A DNA stretch of 64,000 bases from Cafeteria roenbergensis (lineage: Eukaryota > Sar > Bigyra > Bicosoecida > Cafeteriaceae): the NCBI GenBank assembly GCA_008330645.1, contig VLTN01000088.1, positions 1 to 64,000 on the forward strand, written 5' to 3'. Shown here one piece after another: positions 34,247 to 49,200 of this stretch. A program made the translations under genes and the position numbers. The notes below the pieces were generated by a model, which was given only the letters and a program-made list of their open reading frames with translations, was not told the DNA's origin and searched no databases. The number at the start of each line of letters is the position of its first letter. Positions within the stretch are counted from its first letter, which is position 1.

Positions 34247-37200
34247 GCCAGTTGCAGTTGCAGTTGCAGTTGCAGATGATTCGACTGCGGAGTCTGCCCG
34301 CCACTCCGCCTCGAGCTGGGCCCAGCAGCGTAGCGCCTCTTGCCCTCGCTCCGCCTGTACCCTAACCCCAGCGCCTGCCGGGAGACCGAGGAGGGCGGGG
34401 CCCCCCGCGCCGGGCTGGGAGAGGGCCTTTGCGGCCCAGGCCCCCAGCGAAACCGCTGTCCGCGACGTCGTCGGGGCCGGTGCCGGCAGAGCCGCAGCGC
34501 CAGTGGCGTCCGGCCGGAGCGACATGCTGAACCCCTCCGCCAGCACCCCCGGCTGCAGCACCCGCGACAGCACGGCCGCCACCACGTGCCTGTCGGTGGC
34601 CGTGGACACCCTGGCGCCGAACACCGCCGTGACCAGCGTCCCGACGAGAGTGGCCCAGGGAATGGACCCGGCGGAGATGTGCTCGCGACAGCCCAATGAC
34701 GCCGAAGTGGCAGAGCCAGCAGAGCCACTTCGTCCAGTGACCCAGGGCGACGCGGCGCCCGCGGCACGCTTCACGATGGCTGCGGCCAGAGACAGCGCCG
34801 CTGCAACGTCCGGCGCCCCAAACTCGTACTTGGACGAGAAGCCAATTGGCGCGAGGCGTGCCCTCTCCTCCAGCACGGCGTGGGCCCACGTGACCGCCAG
34901 CGTCACTCGGGACAGTTCTTGCGGCAGAGCCTCTTCGAGGTGCTCCGGCTCTGCCGCTGAGAGTGCCCTTGCAAACGCGTGCTGCAAGCCCGGCTCAGGC
35001 TCAAGGACCAACACCCGTGATGCCGCCATGACCGACGCCGGCAGAGCCACGGATCCGTCCGGCAGGATGCTGGTTGTGATCCAGAGGCGCGACGCGGCCA
35101 GGGCCGGGCTGTGGCCAGCGTCCTCGGCCAGACGTCGGACGCGCTTGACGAGGCCCGCGATCCAGGCCGCGTCGAGGTGTCCGTTGCGCAGGAGCACCCA
35201 GGAGGGGCGCGCGTCTCTCGCCGCCTTGAGCGACGCTGCCTCGGCCTGGCGACGCACCCGCACGTCGCCCAACGCAAAGTCGCTCAGCCGAATGCCCAGC
35301 CTGTCGGCAGAGCGAACGACGTCGCGGCCCGGGTCGCGGCCGGCCGCAGCGGCGACCACCACCGGGGTTGCGATCGACGAAACGGCGAGCGCGGTTTCGC
35401 CGACAAAGTGCTTCAGCGCGTCCTCGGGCGAGGCTCCGCCGCTCGGCGGAGCGTCGCCCTCCAACGCACCGTCGGCGGTTTCGCCGGTGGTGGTCGACGT
35501 CGACCGCGCCGACGTCTTGAAGGATCCGGCCGCCAGCGCCTGCGCCGCGAACTGTTTGAGGAGTCGCTCAGTTGCGGACGGAGCCACGGCCGCGGCGACG
35601 ATTGCACAGCGGACGATAGCCGCCGGCGTGCCCCCGCCGCCCGACGCCTCAGCCACCAGGCGCACCCACGCGCTGGGAAGGCCAGTCTCTTCGTCCAACT
35701 CGCCATCAGCTGACGTCACGGCAGCATCGCCATCGGCATCGGCATCGGCATCGGCATCGGCATCGGCAGTTGCAGTTGCAGTTTCACTGACTCCGGGGAG
35801 CGACACGCAACGGTCCTTTGCGGCGGCGGCGCGCCAGGCCGCGGGGTGCTCTGCCACGCTCGACGCCAGCTCTTCAAAGGCTCGGCCTGGCAGAGCCGCA
35901 GCTGCGGCGAGTCGATCGAGCTCTGCCGGCGACAGCAGGCCGCCCAGAGCCTTGGTGGCGGCAGCGCCCATGGACGCCGACGGCGGGAGCGTGGGCGCGG
36001 CCCCGTCGTGAAGTGTGCGCAGCTCTGCCGACGTCGGCCACTGGCTCGCGCCCTGCCCACCCGAAACCGCAGCCGCAATTGTAGTTGCACTTGACGACGA
36101 CGATGACGACATTGCGTCAGCTGACTCCGCCTCCACGCTCGCCCTCACGGCTGCGAGGCGCGATCCGAGGGCTAGGGCGTGAACCTGGAGGGATCCGGCG
36201 GTTTCGACGTCGCAGAGGGCTTGGAGGATCGCGGAGGCAAGGCCTGCCGCGTCAGCTGACCGCAGTGCAGAGCCGGCTGGCGACAGCACTTCGTGACCAC
36301 CAGCTGAGGTTGAAGTTGCAGTTGCAGTTGCAGTTGATGCGGGGCTTGCCGGCGGGGGTGGCGCTGCGTCGAGCACGCGTGCCATGAGCTGTAGGAACTG
36401 TGAAAGAGCCGGCGCGTAGGGGCCGGTGCGGGAGCGGGCGAGGGCTTCGAGGGCCAGGAAGCCCCTGGCTGCGCATCGGGATGCCACCCTGTAGACGGCT
36501 GACGCGGTTTCTGCCCGTTCCAGCGCTGCTTCCGCCGCGGCGGCCTGAGAGCGCACCAGCTCTGCCTCCGTCTGAAGCACCTGCAGCTGTTTCACGGCCG
36601 CGTCGTCATCCAGAAGGGCCCCCGCGCCCGCTGCCAGCTGTTCCAGCAGTCCCCCCTCAAGCTCACGCAGCCGCGCGGCGGACAGCGACTTGGAGGCTGT
36701 GGCGGCGGCTTTGGCGGCTTGCACGTCAGGGCACCTCGCCGTGAGAATTGAGTCAAGGCACCGATCCTCGAGTGATTCCGGAGTGACGCCGAAGTCGACC
36801 ACGGCCAGTCGCGACAGAGCCGCGGCGGAAAAGCTGGCAGAGCCGTCGCTGCAGACGAGCACCAGCTGAAAGCCCGGCGACAGGTCGACGTCGGCGTCGG
36901 CGATGCGTACGACGCTTCGGCCGCCGATGCGTCTGACGTCACCGGACAGCACCGGGAACAGCATCGGGTCGATCCCGCCCGACGTCGCCCCGGTGGAAGG
37001 ATCCACAGTCACGGATTCGACGTCTTTGATCACCAGCGCCGTGCCGAAGCGCATGGCCGACGTCAGCGCCTTGGTGAAGCCAGGGTCCTCCTGGGTGATC
37101 ACTGCAACCGACCCGCCGGCAGAGCCGCGCGACGACGTCGACGAGGACGACGTCGGTCCAGCAAGCGCAACCGGCCGGCCACCGCCAGCACCGGCACCGG

Positions 37201-40200
37201 CACCGGCGCCTCCGGCGGCAAGCGCCCCCCCGCGCCGGAACACGGCTAGGAGCCACCGCTCAGCCGTGCCCGCCGGGTCGAGTACCAGCGGGAAGCGGCT
37301 AGCCCTCGCCAGGGCCGCGGCGTTCTCTACAGAGAGTGTGTCGGAGGGCAGGCCGAGCTCTGACCACTGCTGGCTCACCCGTGCGTCCACCATGGCAGCC
37401 GCCGGCGAGAGGTCTTCGGTGCATCGCACCCCCAGCCGCGTGGCGGCGTCGAGGCAATCCTCCCAGAACACGGCGCGGGTGCGGAAGTCGAGCCTCGCCG
37501 TATAGGTGACAAACGCCGCCGCGAGGGCGGCATCGCCGGCCAGGCTGCCCATGGCTTCTCGGAAGCCAGACTGGGACTCTGTCCAGCGTGCCTGTTCGCT
37601 GCGCAAGCCATCGATGAGCCCTCGCGACCGCTCCACCCGCACGCTGACGTCGCTCATTTCGGTCTTGAGCGACTCCGCCTCGCGAATGAGAGACGCGTAC
37701 TCCGCCTTGAGCGACTCGATGGCCGCCTCCTGCTCCGCCAGGCCCGCGCCCGTGGCAGCAGCCTCCTCCCGCAACGTCGCCGCCTGGTCCTCCAGCTCTG
37801 CCAGGCGTTCACGAAGTGGCTCTACCTTGGTGAGGATGTCGGCGAACCGCACCTGCGACTCGAGCCAGAGGAAGAGGGGTCCGCACGCGCCGTAGGCCTG
37901 CTCCACGCGCTCCTGGGAGAGACCCGGCGTCGCCAGGACGGCTCTGGCGGTGGCCAGCTGGTCGGCCGTCATTGTGTCAGGGGAGAAGTTGACCACTGTC
38001 GTGATGAACGTCGTTGCGGCCACAGCGCGGGTAATGTCCTCCCAGGCCAATCTCTTGCCGGTGCCGGCACCACCACCACTACCGCCAGCGGCACCGGCAC
38101 CGGCACCACCGTCGCCTGCGCCCACCACGCCGACCACGCCCTGCAGCACCAGCCTGACCACCTCAGGGGGCTTGCGGAGGCGGCGCAGGTTGCTCAGGTC
38201 CCGGCTGTTGATTGCGCCGACGGCCGCCTTGGCCGCCCGCAGCAGCGGCTCTACCTCGCTAAGCTCGCCTTCAACGGCTTCCTTGCTCTCGGCGGTTTCG
38301 CGCTCCCGCGCCTCGAGCGTGAGCGACACTTTTTCAAGCGCGTCGCGTTGTGTTTCGGCCGTGCGCTGGTCTTCAACCAGCTGCGCGAGCTTGTCCGCAG
38401 CGCGTCGCTCACGGTCCTTGAGCTCCGCACCTTGGGTGGCAAGGGTCACTTGGAGCTGCGAAACCGCCTCCGCCGCCTCGTCCAGCTTAGCCAGGCCCTG
38501 AGCGACGTGGCGGTGCTCCTCCTCGAGCCGGGAGCGTTGCTCCTCCAGCAGCCAGCGAAACTGTTTCGCAAGCTCCAGTGCGTCGCGCGGCGAAACCGGA
38601 CGAAGGCTGCTGGCTCTGCCGCGCGCAGCCGCTGCCATGGCGGCCCGCGCAGCCTCGTGAAGCGCCAGCAGCAGAGCCAACACCGCCTCACGACCCGTGG
38701 GTCCGGACAGGGCCAGCGACGAAACCGCCGCCGCAATGGCGGAACGTTCCGCCGCCGTGCCCGCATGCCTGAACACAGCGTCCGACGCAAGACCTTGGTC
38801 GATCGCACCGCCGCCACCGGCGGCAGCGCCGTATGATGATGACGAGGAGGAGGAGGAGGAGGAGGAGGACGACGACGATGTTGGTCCAGCCGATGCCGGC
38901 GATGCGCCGGTGATGGGGGGCCCGTCGACGCCCACCGCCCGGGCCCATGCCGCAGCCTCGAGGCAGCGAGGGCCGAGTGTGTCGGCCGGCTGTGAGGCAT
39001 AGGCGTCGTCGGCTTCGACGTCAACGGGCTGCAGCCAGTCCGCCAGAATCTGCGCCACAGTGGCCGGGGCCCAGTCACCCAGCCAGTCCACCACGCAGCG
39101 GTTGAACAGGGCCGGGGACGTGGCCGCCTTGGCGGCCAGAGACTCGCCAGAGTTGGAGGAGGCGCTCGCGGAACTATCGGGCGGATTCATCGTGAATACG
39201 ACGTGCAGGTTTGCGCGAACTCTGGCGTGAATCCAGTCCCAAACCTCCGAGTCGTCGCCCTCCGACTCGCCCGGCAGAGCCATCCCCTCGGCAGCCGCGG
39301 CGCCCCTTGCGTCCGTCACGATGGCGGAGGCGGCCTCGCCGTTGAACAGGCCGGGGACCTCCCCGCTGGCGAGAAGTGAGTTCATTCGCTCGAGGAACGC
39401 CGACGAAACAGCCCCGCCCTCCTCGAACACAAACACAAGACGCTCCCCGCCCACGCTCGCGCGGCGGATGAGCGACCTCAGGTCCTCCTCAAAGTCGCTC
39501 ACCGTGTAGCGACGCGCCGCCGTCAGCCGGAACAGCGACATCCCGGCCAGCCACGCGCACACCCGCGCCGCCAGCGACTTGCCGGCGCCCGGCGCCCCGA
39601 TGAGCAGCAGGTGGCCCCCTGGCTGCGCCAGCACGCGCGACGCCCGCAGCGCGTGGCGCAGGAGCATGTCCGTCGCCACGATGGCGGCGGCGTCGTCTGA
39701 GGCGGCCTCCTCCTCACCAAAGACGCGAAGCCGCGCGGCCAGGTGCCGCCGGAGCGCGGTTTCGCCGCACGGCTCGTAGGCGGTGCCGCCGGACAGCCAG
39801 CTCGAGAAGAGCAGCGGCTCGCCGCTTTGGAGCGACGCGGCAGAGCCCGGGAAGGCAGAGCACACTTCGTCAAGGATGCTCTGCTCACACCACAGGCGGT
39901 CCTCCGGCTCTACCAGGCGATCGGCGAAGAGACGGAGTCCCTCGTGCGCGAGCAGTTTCGCCAGGATAGTGGTGGCTTCAGCGCCGCCGCCGCCGCCGCC
40001 TGATGTGAGACCAGACGTGAGTCCTGCGTGGAGCGCCCTGCACCAGCGCGAGAGCTCTCGCGGGCTGTACACGTAATGCGCCTGCTGTTCCGGCAGGAAC
40101 TTCTGGCGGTTTCGCGCGTAGACCGCCACCATTGCGGCCGTGGCTGCAGCGGCGGCGGCCCCCCCGGCGAGTGCGGGGTGTGGCCTGAGGAGGGCCCTGT

Positions 40201-43200
40201 TGAAGGCCCCGTAGATCCTGGTGAGAGACGCCTCGGAGGGAAAGTCCACGAAGAGCACGGGTGCGTGGCGGAGGAACCGAGGTGGCAGCGGGTGCCGCCC
40301 GGGGTCGGTGGGCGGGTTGCATGCGGCGACGAACTTGATCTGCGAGACGCGGACCCACTGTCCCTTGCCAGGGCGCCAGAACCCGCCGTGCTCGACGATG
40401 AGGCGGAGGAGGGCGATGGCGGTCTGGGTGCCGTAGGCGTCGGGCGCGGGGAGGTTTACCTCGTCGCACAGCACCACGAGGGTGAAACCCTCCCGCGCCG
40501 GGCGGAGCTCTACCCCGCGGGACGTCGACGCGTAGACGCAGTGCTGCTCCAGAAAGCGGATGAGCGACTCTGGCAGCGTGCCGCTGCTAAAGTTGAGCGT
40601 TGCCAGGGTGAACCCCGGTGTCGCTGAGAGCACCGCCTGGAGGGTCATAGTTTTTCCGCTCCCGGGGGGGCCGCACAGCACCGCTGGCTGGCCGGACGCT
40701 AGCCAGGAGCGCACCACCGCCTCGTTCCGGATTGTGTCCACGGTGGAAATGACGCTGCCGCCGTCCGTCACAGCGTGCAGCTCAACCTCGGGCTCTGCCG
40801 CCGACGGCGCGAGCCACTGCTGCCAGCCGCCCGCGGCGTCGGCGCGGCCGTCGAGTCCCCGGCGCACCACGGGTCGCCAGCTGGTCAGGCAGTGCCTGGC
40901 GTCAGCTGACGCGCGGTCGCTGCCAAACACGCCGCCCGCCGCTGCTGCTGCTGCATCAGCATCGGCATCGGCTTCGGCTTGGGCCGCGGCCGCGGCTGCG
41001 CTGCGCGTGGTGGCCCGGGTGGCTCTGCCGGCAGTCGCGGCCGGGGCGGCAGCAGCGGTCAGCTCTGCCGGGAGGAGGTCTGGGTCCACCTGCCTGGCCA
41101 GCCACCCTGACATGGCCGACCGCCGCTCCGTATCACAGGCGCTGCATGCACCCCACAGGAGCGACATGACCGCCCAGCGACCAGCAAAGGACAGGGCCTC
41201 GTCCGTCGTCAGCGGGGCCGCCCCAGGATACGCCGCCGCGAAACCGGAGAGTGTTGCGCATCCCTGGCGTAGCAGGCCCTCCACCTGCGTCGCCACAAGG
41301 CCCGGTGATGCCTCCATGATGGGGGATCCGTTGGACCGCACCCAGTCCACGCAAGCCTGCAACAGGCACGTGTCAGCTGATCCCGGCTCTGCTGGGTCGC
41401 TGGCCTGGGCAGAGCCAGCCGCGGGCGCCTGCGCAGGCGCCAGATGGTGCGACGCCGGCCCCCCGCCCAGCAGCACCAGCTCAAATGCCTCGGCAACGGC
41501 TTCGGCGAGGGCTGGGCTGAGCCCTGCCACTTCCGGAATGCCCGCTGACTTGCCGGTGATGGCGGCCGCAGCACCTGCAGTTGCAGTTGCAGTTGCAGTT
41601 GCACCTCCCTCACTCGAGGATGGTGGTCCGTCAGCCGACCCCTGCGTGGCCGGTGACGTTTTTGACGCCGACGCTGACGGCGAGAGTCCGCCCCGAATGC
41701 CTGCGAGAAGCGTTCGCATGCGCATCGTCGGCGTGACGATGCCGCCCGCCATCCACACCATGCCGCAGCGCGAAACCGTGGCTGGCGTCGCGTGCCGCAG
41801 GGAGTCCACCTCAAAGACGATGTGCATTCCCGGCGGCAGCGGCAGCCGCTCGCCTGAGGGCAGCGACAGGATCCTGTTGTCGTCGAGCAGGGAGTTGAGG
41901 CTCTCCGCCCACTCGGGGTCCACGTCACCGTCGAACACCAGCCAGCGTCGGGGCGCGGCGTTGGGCACCGACGCCGCCGCCGCCGCCGCTCCTCCTGAGG
42001 CTGCTGAGGCGGCGTCGGTGGAATGTTTGGCCGACGCAGCGCCAGCCGCGGCTGCGGCGGCCGCTGCCTCGTCCGCCTGCCGCAAGAGAGCCGGTACGAC
42101 GCCGTCGCGCCACTCGCCAGTGACCCCGTCGACGCTGCCGATCAAATCGGCCTTGGAAAGCGTCTTGGCGTCAATCACCCACGGGTCAGCAACTGCAACC
42201 GCAACTCCAGCCTGGCCACCGGCACGAGAGTCAGCAGCTGACGCGGCGAGTCGGTTGAGGGCCCCAGCCAGGACCCTCCACGTGGTGGTCTTGCCGCAGC
42301 CGGCGTCTCCCAGCAGCATCACTCCGTGGCGCAGCTGCATGACGGTCCACAGCTGCACGCACTTGTTCACGGTGTCAGCTGACACCGTCAGCGACGCGGC
42401 GGAAAGTTCCGCCGAAACCGCCTCGCGCAGGCCTGCGCTCGTGACCGTGTCGGCTGTATGCCCCGGGAACGCCGACGCCAGCAGGCGGCGGAACATTTCG
42501 CTGTCGCGGCTGACGAGGATGGGCATCAGCGAATCCACCACAGCGCGCACAAGAGTTGCCTGCTCAGCGGCTTCGCCGTCCAGAGCCTTGCTAGACGCTG
42601 CCGCTGCATCGCCGCCTCCGCCGCCGCCGCCGCCGCCTTGTTCATCAATCGCCGCGGCGGTTTCGCGGCGGAGCCTCCCTGCGGCGACGATGACGCCCTT
42701 CATGGCTCGCAGTCCCCAGTCGTAGTGAGACTGCACGGAGAGCTGGTTGTGAGCGAGCTCGAAGAGAGTCACCAGCTGCCCGGCCAGGGCCACCGCGGAG
42801 CGGAAGCCGTTGGAGAAGAGGGTCACTGAGGCAATCAGGGCCCTGTCAGGCCGCATCATGGCGACGGGGCGGAAGAGGGCCTTGAGGTTGTCGGGCAGCT
42901 CGCGCCGCCCGGCGTACCCGGGGTTCATCGTCACGAAGAGACCCACAGAGGATTGCAGCGGCACTGTTCGTTCCATCACCGCCACGGACGCCTGGCCGGC
43001 GTGCTGCGCGTGCTGGATGCCCGAGATGAGCTGCGAAACCGCTGAAAGTGTCTCGGCCTCGAGACGGTTGAACTCGTCAAAGCAGCCAAACGCACCCGAC
43101 GCGCAGAGACCAGCGAGCAGTCGCGCCATGGATGACGTGTCAAACGCGCCGTCGCAGTTGAAGACCAACACCAGCCGGCCCAACGCTGCGCCGAGAGCCT

Positions 43201-46200
43201 TGACAGACTCCGTCTTGCCCGTCCCCGCCGGGCCGAACGGGCTGCCGCCGAGGCGCAGCTGACATGCCTGCATCAGAGCGAAGTAGCAACGCTCCGTCAG
43301 AGGCGTCACAACAAGCACCTCCGGGGAGCCCACCCACTCCCAGCCGTGATTGGCGGTTGATGGGCCCATGTGCACCTCCATCGCCACGGGGCCCCCGCCG
43401 CCCCCCGCCGCTCCCGCCGCCTTGGAAGCATCAGCTGCCCAGCGGTAACGCATCTTGGATTGCCACTCGAACTCCAAAGCGGAAGGATTCGCTGCCCGCT
43501 CAAGCAGAGCCACTTCGACGTCGCGCTGGTGAGTCGACTCCGTGATGAGAGTCTCCAGCTTGGCTCTGCCAACCGACGAAGTGGCTCTGCCGGCCAGGCC
43601 AGCCAGAACGTCGAGGCGGTTTGTCGTTGCACGCGAGAGAGCGGAGAGCCCGGCAGAGCCGTTGCCGCTGCCGCTGCCGCTGCCGCTGCCGTCGGCAGAA
43701 ACCGCCGCGTCTGACGTGCCTGCAGTACGACCGCTCTTGCCTTGGATGTCCGTTGCAGCCGAAACCGCCAGCTCTGCCGCCACAGCCCATGCCGCGCAGG
43801 CTGCCACGTGGACTGCCTGGGTGGGCGCCGCTGCCAGCCATGCAGCCGTGGCCTCAAGCTCTGCATCGGCCACAGCGTGGCTGGAACCGCCACCGCCACC
43901 GCCATCGCCACCGCTGCTATTTCCGGCAGCGCCGCCGGACGTCGACGCCGACGTCGGCGCGAAGAGACCCGCCGGCACGGCGTTGAAGGCTCCCCACGTG
44001 AGCTGTGCCAGTGAGCCCCGCATCGTCTGCTCGAGTGACGCGAGCCAGACGTGGGGCGCTGATGCTTCCGTGACCGCTCCCGCGACCAGTGGCAGGGTTT
44101 CGCCTTGTGGCGACGTCAGCACGGTCACGGTCGTGGGCCCAACGTCGGCACCGGGCGCGGCGAGTGCGGTGGCGTCGGCGGTTTCGCCGTCGGGATGAGA
44201 AGCAGATGCCCCAGCGACCCCGGTGAACATTCTTGGAAGGTGCCGCTGGAGCCTCGCCGGCCGGCACCCGGACGAGATGACGTCCAACACGTCGTCGTCG
44301 CCTACGAAGAAGAGTCGCGGGAACGCCAGACGCTGCCGCTCCAGGTACTCCCCCAGGGCCGACTGCAACCGCTGCTGTGCGTCAAGAAGACGCTCCAGCT
44401 TCCTGTCCAGAGCCTTGCTCCGTGTCAGACTCAGGGCCAGCGGGTTGCTCTGCACGCCCGCGCACAGACCCAGAAACTCCCGGCTGACCTCGCGAAACCG
44501 CCGGGCTTCTCCTGGCAGAGCCGCGGCGACGTCTGAGCCCGACTCCGGGAACACAGCGGACAGGTGCACCCACCGCCGCTGCACCTGCTGCCACAGGTCC
44601 AGCACCCGGGTCAGCTGACCGAGGGAGGTCTCCCAGGCCGTGGCCTCCTCCTGGAAGGGTTCGTAGTAGGGCGACCCCCGCATGCTTGCAAGGCCCGACC
44701 GGTGGTCTTCGAGGGCCCCGAGCAACTCCTCCCAGCCGCCGATGAGAGACACCGTGTTGCCCCGGAACGGGACAAGCGTCAGCTGACGCGTCTCCCAGTC
44801 CGAGTTGACGTCCTTTAGGAAGGATTCAAGAACGGCTTCGCCGCCCGCCCGGCGAATCGCGTCTCGGCAGCGAGTGACCAGCGGGTGACCCGCCGTGCAG
44901 AGCCCCGGCGACTGGACCATCACCAGCGACGAAACCGTCATGGCCTCGAACCACTCTGCACCAAGCGCGTCACGAAGCTCGCGCGAAGTAAGACCAACAT
45001 CGCTGGCAGAGCCCGCTGCGCCGCCGGCGTCTGAGACGCCAGCAGCCGAACCGGCGCCGGCACCGGCACCAGCACCGGCACCGGCACCAGCGCCCCCAGC
45101 GGAACCAGCACCAGCGCCAGCATCGCCGCCAGCGGTGCCAAGGCTGCCGCCGGCAGTGCCGCGTACGGATCGCGCCACCACCGCCACCGGAGCCAGCGCC
45201 TCCCAGTGTCGAGCGCGCAGCGCCGCCCCACGAAGCTGCGACAGCAGCGGCAGAGCCATGCGCTGCAGCTCTGCCAGGTACTGCACCAGCGCGTGGTGTG
45301 GCTCGTACTGTTGGACGTCGACGGAGCACCCGCGCGCCGACGCGATCAGCTGACCGAGCCGGTCGCGGGTTCGGCGCGGGTCGAACGCGCGCCACGGCAC
45401 CTCGAACAGGGCATCGGCAGAGCTCCACAGCGGAGTCAGCTCTGCCCACACTTCGGACAGCTCTGCCACCTGCTTCTCGAGCTCGTCCGACAGCTGTGCT
45501 GACGCGATGGCGGTGGCTTCTGCCTCTCGCGCTGCCGGAGAGAGCGCTGACAGGGCTGTGACGGCCTCGCGAGCGGCGCTTGACACGCTGATGACTTGCT
45601 TCAACTCCCCACGAAACCGCTCTAGGGTTGCACTTGCGTCGGCTGAGCGCGTCGTGCGCGAGTCTGGCTTCTCCGAGTCCCAAGCTGCCTCAACGGATCT
45701 GAGCTGTTCGGCGGTTTCGCTGACCCTGCGAGCAACGGCCTGCCCGAGCTTGCTTGCTGAGCGACGCATCTCCTCTGAGCGACGCTTCGCGATCTGACGC
45801 ACCACCTCGAGCTCGCCCTCGCAGCGGGCAATGATGGTCCTTAGGGTGTCGGGATCGGCAGAGCTGCCGCCGTCAGAAGATGCCTGGAGCTTCGCCCGAC
45901 GAGCCGCCGCCGCCGCCGCAGCCGACGACGACGCCGACGACGACGACGCAGGCGACGACGACGCCGGTTGAGGAGGCGCTGCTGCTGCTGCCGCCGCCGC
46001 CGAGTCGGCGGTTTCATCGCCCGACGCAGCCGAAGACGAAGGGGCCCGCGACGAGCCAGCCGCGCGGCCGGGGCCTCCGGCAGAAACCGCCGCCGCGGCC
46101 TTGGCCAGGAGGCGACACTCCTCCTGCCAGCCGGGGGCCGATGACTGCGCCTCACGAACGGCTCTGATGAAAGACACCACGGCATCGAGACGGACGGCGT

Positions 46201-49200
46201 CGGCGTTTGTGCCCTCCAGCGTCTCTCGGCAGGCCTTCAGGCCGGCCTCAAGTTTCGCCGCCTGGGCCCCAGCGACCCTTCCCAGCGACTCGGCGATTTC
46301 CCGGACCCACCTGTCGTATCGCATCGCGATGCGGTCACGGAAGGCGGTCGCGTCAACAGACAGCAAAACCACGCGCCCTTGGGCGGTTTCGCGCCCTCCC
46401 GATGCCGCGCCTCCCGCGGACACGGCAGTCAAGGCCCCCGCGCCAGAGACAGCTGACCGAGTTGCAGTTGCAGTTGCTGTAACAACGGGAGTGACCGCGT
46501 CTCCTTCCAACAGGTCCCTTGAGTCCCGAACGCCGTTGAGCAGAGCCAGCCACATTGCCACGTCATCCGTGGCGTGCTGACGCACCCGAGCCAAGTCTAG
46601 GCGCCAGAGGGCCCTGTGGCGAGCCCACTGCCTCACAGCCGCGCGAGTGCGTGCGGCGAGGCGGCTGGCGGCCGCGAGACACCGCGCCCAGGCGCCGTCC
46701 GCAGACGCGGAGCGGAGAATCCGCACAGCGCGTGCGGAGGCGGAGATTGCAGGTGCAACCGGCCCGCTCCCATCAGCAACGGCAGAGTCAGCGGCAGAGT
46801 CGGCGCCGACCAAGCCGATTCTCGGAAGGGCGCTGAACAGAGCGCCGCCCACGGCACCGGCAGAGCCAGCTCCGGCAGAGCCAGCACCACCAGCACCACC
46901 GGCAGAGCCAGCACCGGCAGAGCCAGCACCACCAGCACCACCGGCAGGGCCAGCACCGGCGCCGGCAGAGCTTGACCACGCTGCCAGCAGGTCGTCGGCA
47001 GAGCTGCCGCCGCTCGCCCGAGTCACCAGCGGCGCAGCGGCCAGCGCCGCCACGCCCCGCACCACTCTGGCTAGAAGCGCCTGCAGCGTGTCGTCGACGT
47101 CGGGAATGCAGCGCAGCTCCTGCGAGCTTCCGGCAGAGCTCACGGTAACCCTAACCACGACGTGCTTGTGACCGAAGAGCCATGCGACGATGCTGGGGTC
47201 GGCAGCAGAGTCGCTGCCGGACGCAGCGCTGGTCGATCCGGCGTCAGCACCAGCACCACCATAGGCACCGGCGCCCGTGCCCGTGGCCGTGGCGGTGGCG
47301 GTGGCGGTGGCCGTGGCGGTGGCGGTGGCCGTGGCGGTGGCGGTGGCCGTGGCGCCCTCCATGGCAAGTGCCACCTGCCTCACGACCTCCGAGGCCCTGG
47401 CCTCAAGAGCCATCTGTGCCCGGGCGTCCAGTGCCTCGGCCCAGGCGCGAACGGCGGCCGCGGCCCCGGATGGGCCCTCCTCGCCTGGCATGCCGCCGGC
47501 AGTGGCCCCTCCGGCACCGGTGCCGGCGCCGGCACCGGTGCTGCCGCCGTGAACTGCCCCAATCGCCGCCCAGTCACGCTGCACGGCGGTCATGTCATCG
47601 ACGGCCTGTGCTAGCCGCGCACACGCCTCATTCACGGCGCGGCGCGTCGGCTCGACGCGGCGGAGCGCCGCAACGGCGGCGTCGGCGCGCGCCTGCGCCC
47701 TCGCGGCCGCCACGGCAGCGCCTCTAAGCGCGTCCACCGCGGCGGCGAACTCGGGCACGAAATCAAACGCGCGCCGCTTCCGCCACGTGAGACCGTCAGC
47801 GGCAGGCAGGGCGTTGCCATCCGCGTCGGCGCCCACCCCCAGAGCGAGCAGCGAGCATATGCGGCCGGCCAGCGCTCTGAGAACGGATCCGAATGACGGG
47901 CGAGCCGCCTCCAGGGCGCGGTCGAGGGACGCGATTGCGGCTTCCAGGGCCTTGGCAAGGGGATAGGCGCGGCGGCCGTGGACCGCCGGCATGACAATGT
48001 CGTGAGGCACGATGAGGCCTCCGTCTTCCGCGCCCAGCAGGACGGAGCGGTTCCCGATCGTGCGGAGAGCCTCCGTGGCCGCGGCGTGGCTTGCAAGGGC
48101 CGACGCGCCGGAGTCGAGACGCAGCTGCTGAAAGGCCCTCGCTTCCCGGTCAAGCATCACTAGCTGGCGGCCGAAGCTGACTTGCACCAGCCGCGACGCG
48201 AGACAGTCCGCGCCACCGGCCGCGCCGGCAGCACCAGCACCACCAGCACCACCACCAGCAGCACCACCAGCGCCGGCCGACCGGCTGGACGGCTCCGGCG
48301 CCAACAGCTTGAGCAGGCGGCCGGACACCTCAAGCTCCGGGCTCTGCCGCGACAGGTTTGCCCGCGTGCTCGCCACCCAAGACGACCAGAACCGCGCCGG
48401 GTCGATCTTTCGATGAATGGCAGCTGCCCGCGCCACCAGCGCCTTGCACCCGGCGTGCGTGCGAATCTGCGGCCCAAACGCGACGCAGAGCCGCGAAACC
48501 GCACGAAGGACGCGGCCCTGGAGCTGCAGAGCCCATACGGCCGCCCCGGCCATGGGCGGAAGGCTGCGAAGCCTCGCCACTCCAAAAGCTGACGACGGCA
48601 AATAGTCGCTTCGAGCCTTAGCCTCCACGGCGGCCACCTCCGACGTGAGCTCTGCCAGGATGGTTTCGTGAAAGTCTCTCAGCTCTGCCTGGACCTTTGG
48701 CCGGGCGAGGAGGCCCCCCGCCCGCTGCAGCAAGGGCAGCATGGCATCAAGCCTTCCCGCTGCCTCTAGCGCCTGTCGCAGCCGCGATACCAGGAGCCGC
48801 TCCACGCTGTCCACGCGCTCGGTGTAATCTCGCACAGCGCGCTCGAACGCGGCTCTGCCGGCGGACGAGACGTCGAGGGCGTCCGCCTGACGCACGGTCT
48901 CAAAGGCGGCGGCGAGTTCCCGGGCGGCAGCGGCGGCGCCTCCGGCCAGTCCGGCCGCGCCCGTTGCGGCAGCGCCCGCCGCCGCCACGGGCTTGGGCGA
49001 TGCTTCTGCCGCTGTTTTTGCGTCTGCCTCTGCCGCCGCTGACGTCGCGGTCGGCGACGACGTCTTGGACCCGGTACGCGTTCCATCGCCGGCAGAGCCC
49101 GACTCAGCCGAGGCGGCCACGGCGGCGTCGAGCGCACCCCTCACCTCGCCGTGCTCCTGCACCACCTCCTCCACAGCCTGCAGCCGCGCCCTCACGGCGT

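Noticed and set aside
40560-42725. 721-codon plus-strand frame inside the dynein gene
   Set aside because: Antisense to the AAA2-AAA3 region of dynein; serine/alanine-rich, no motif.
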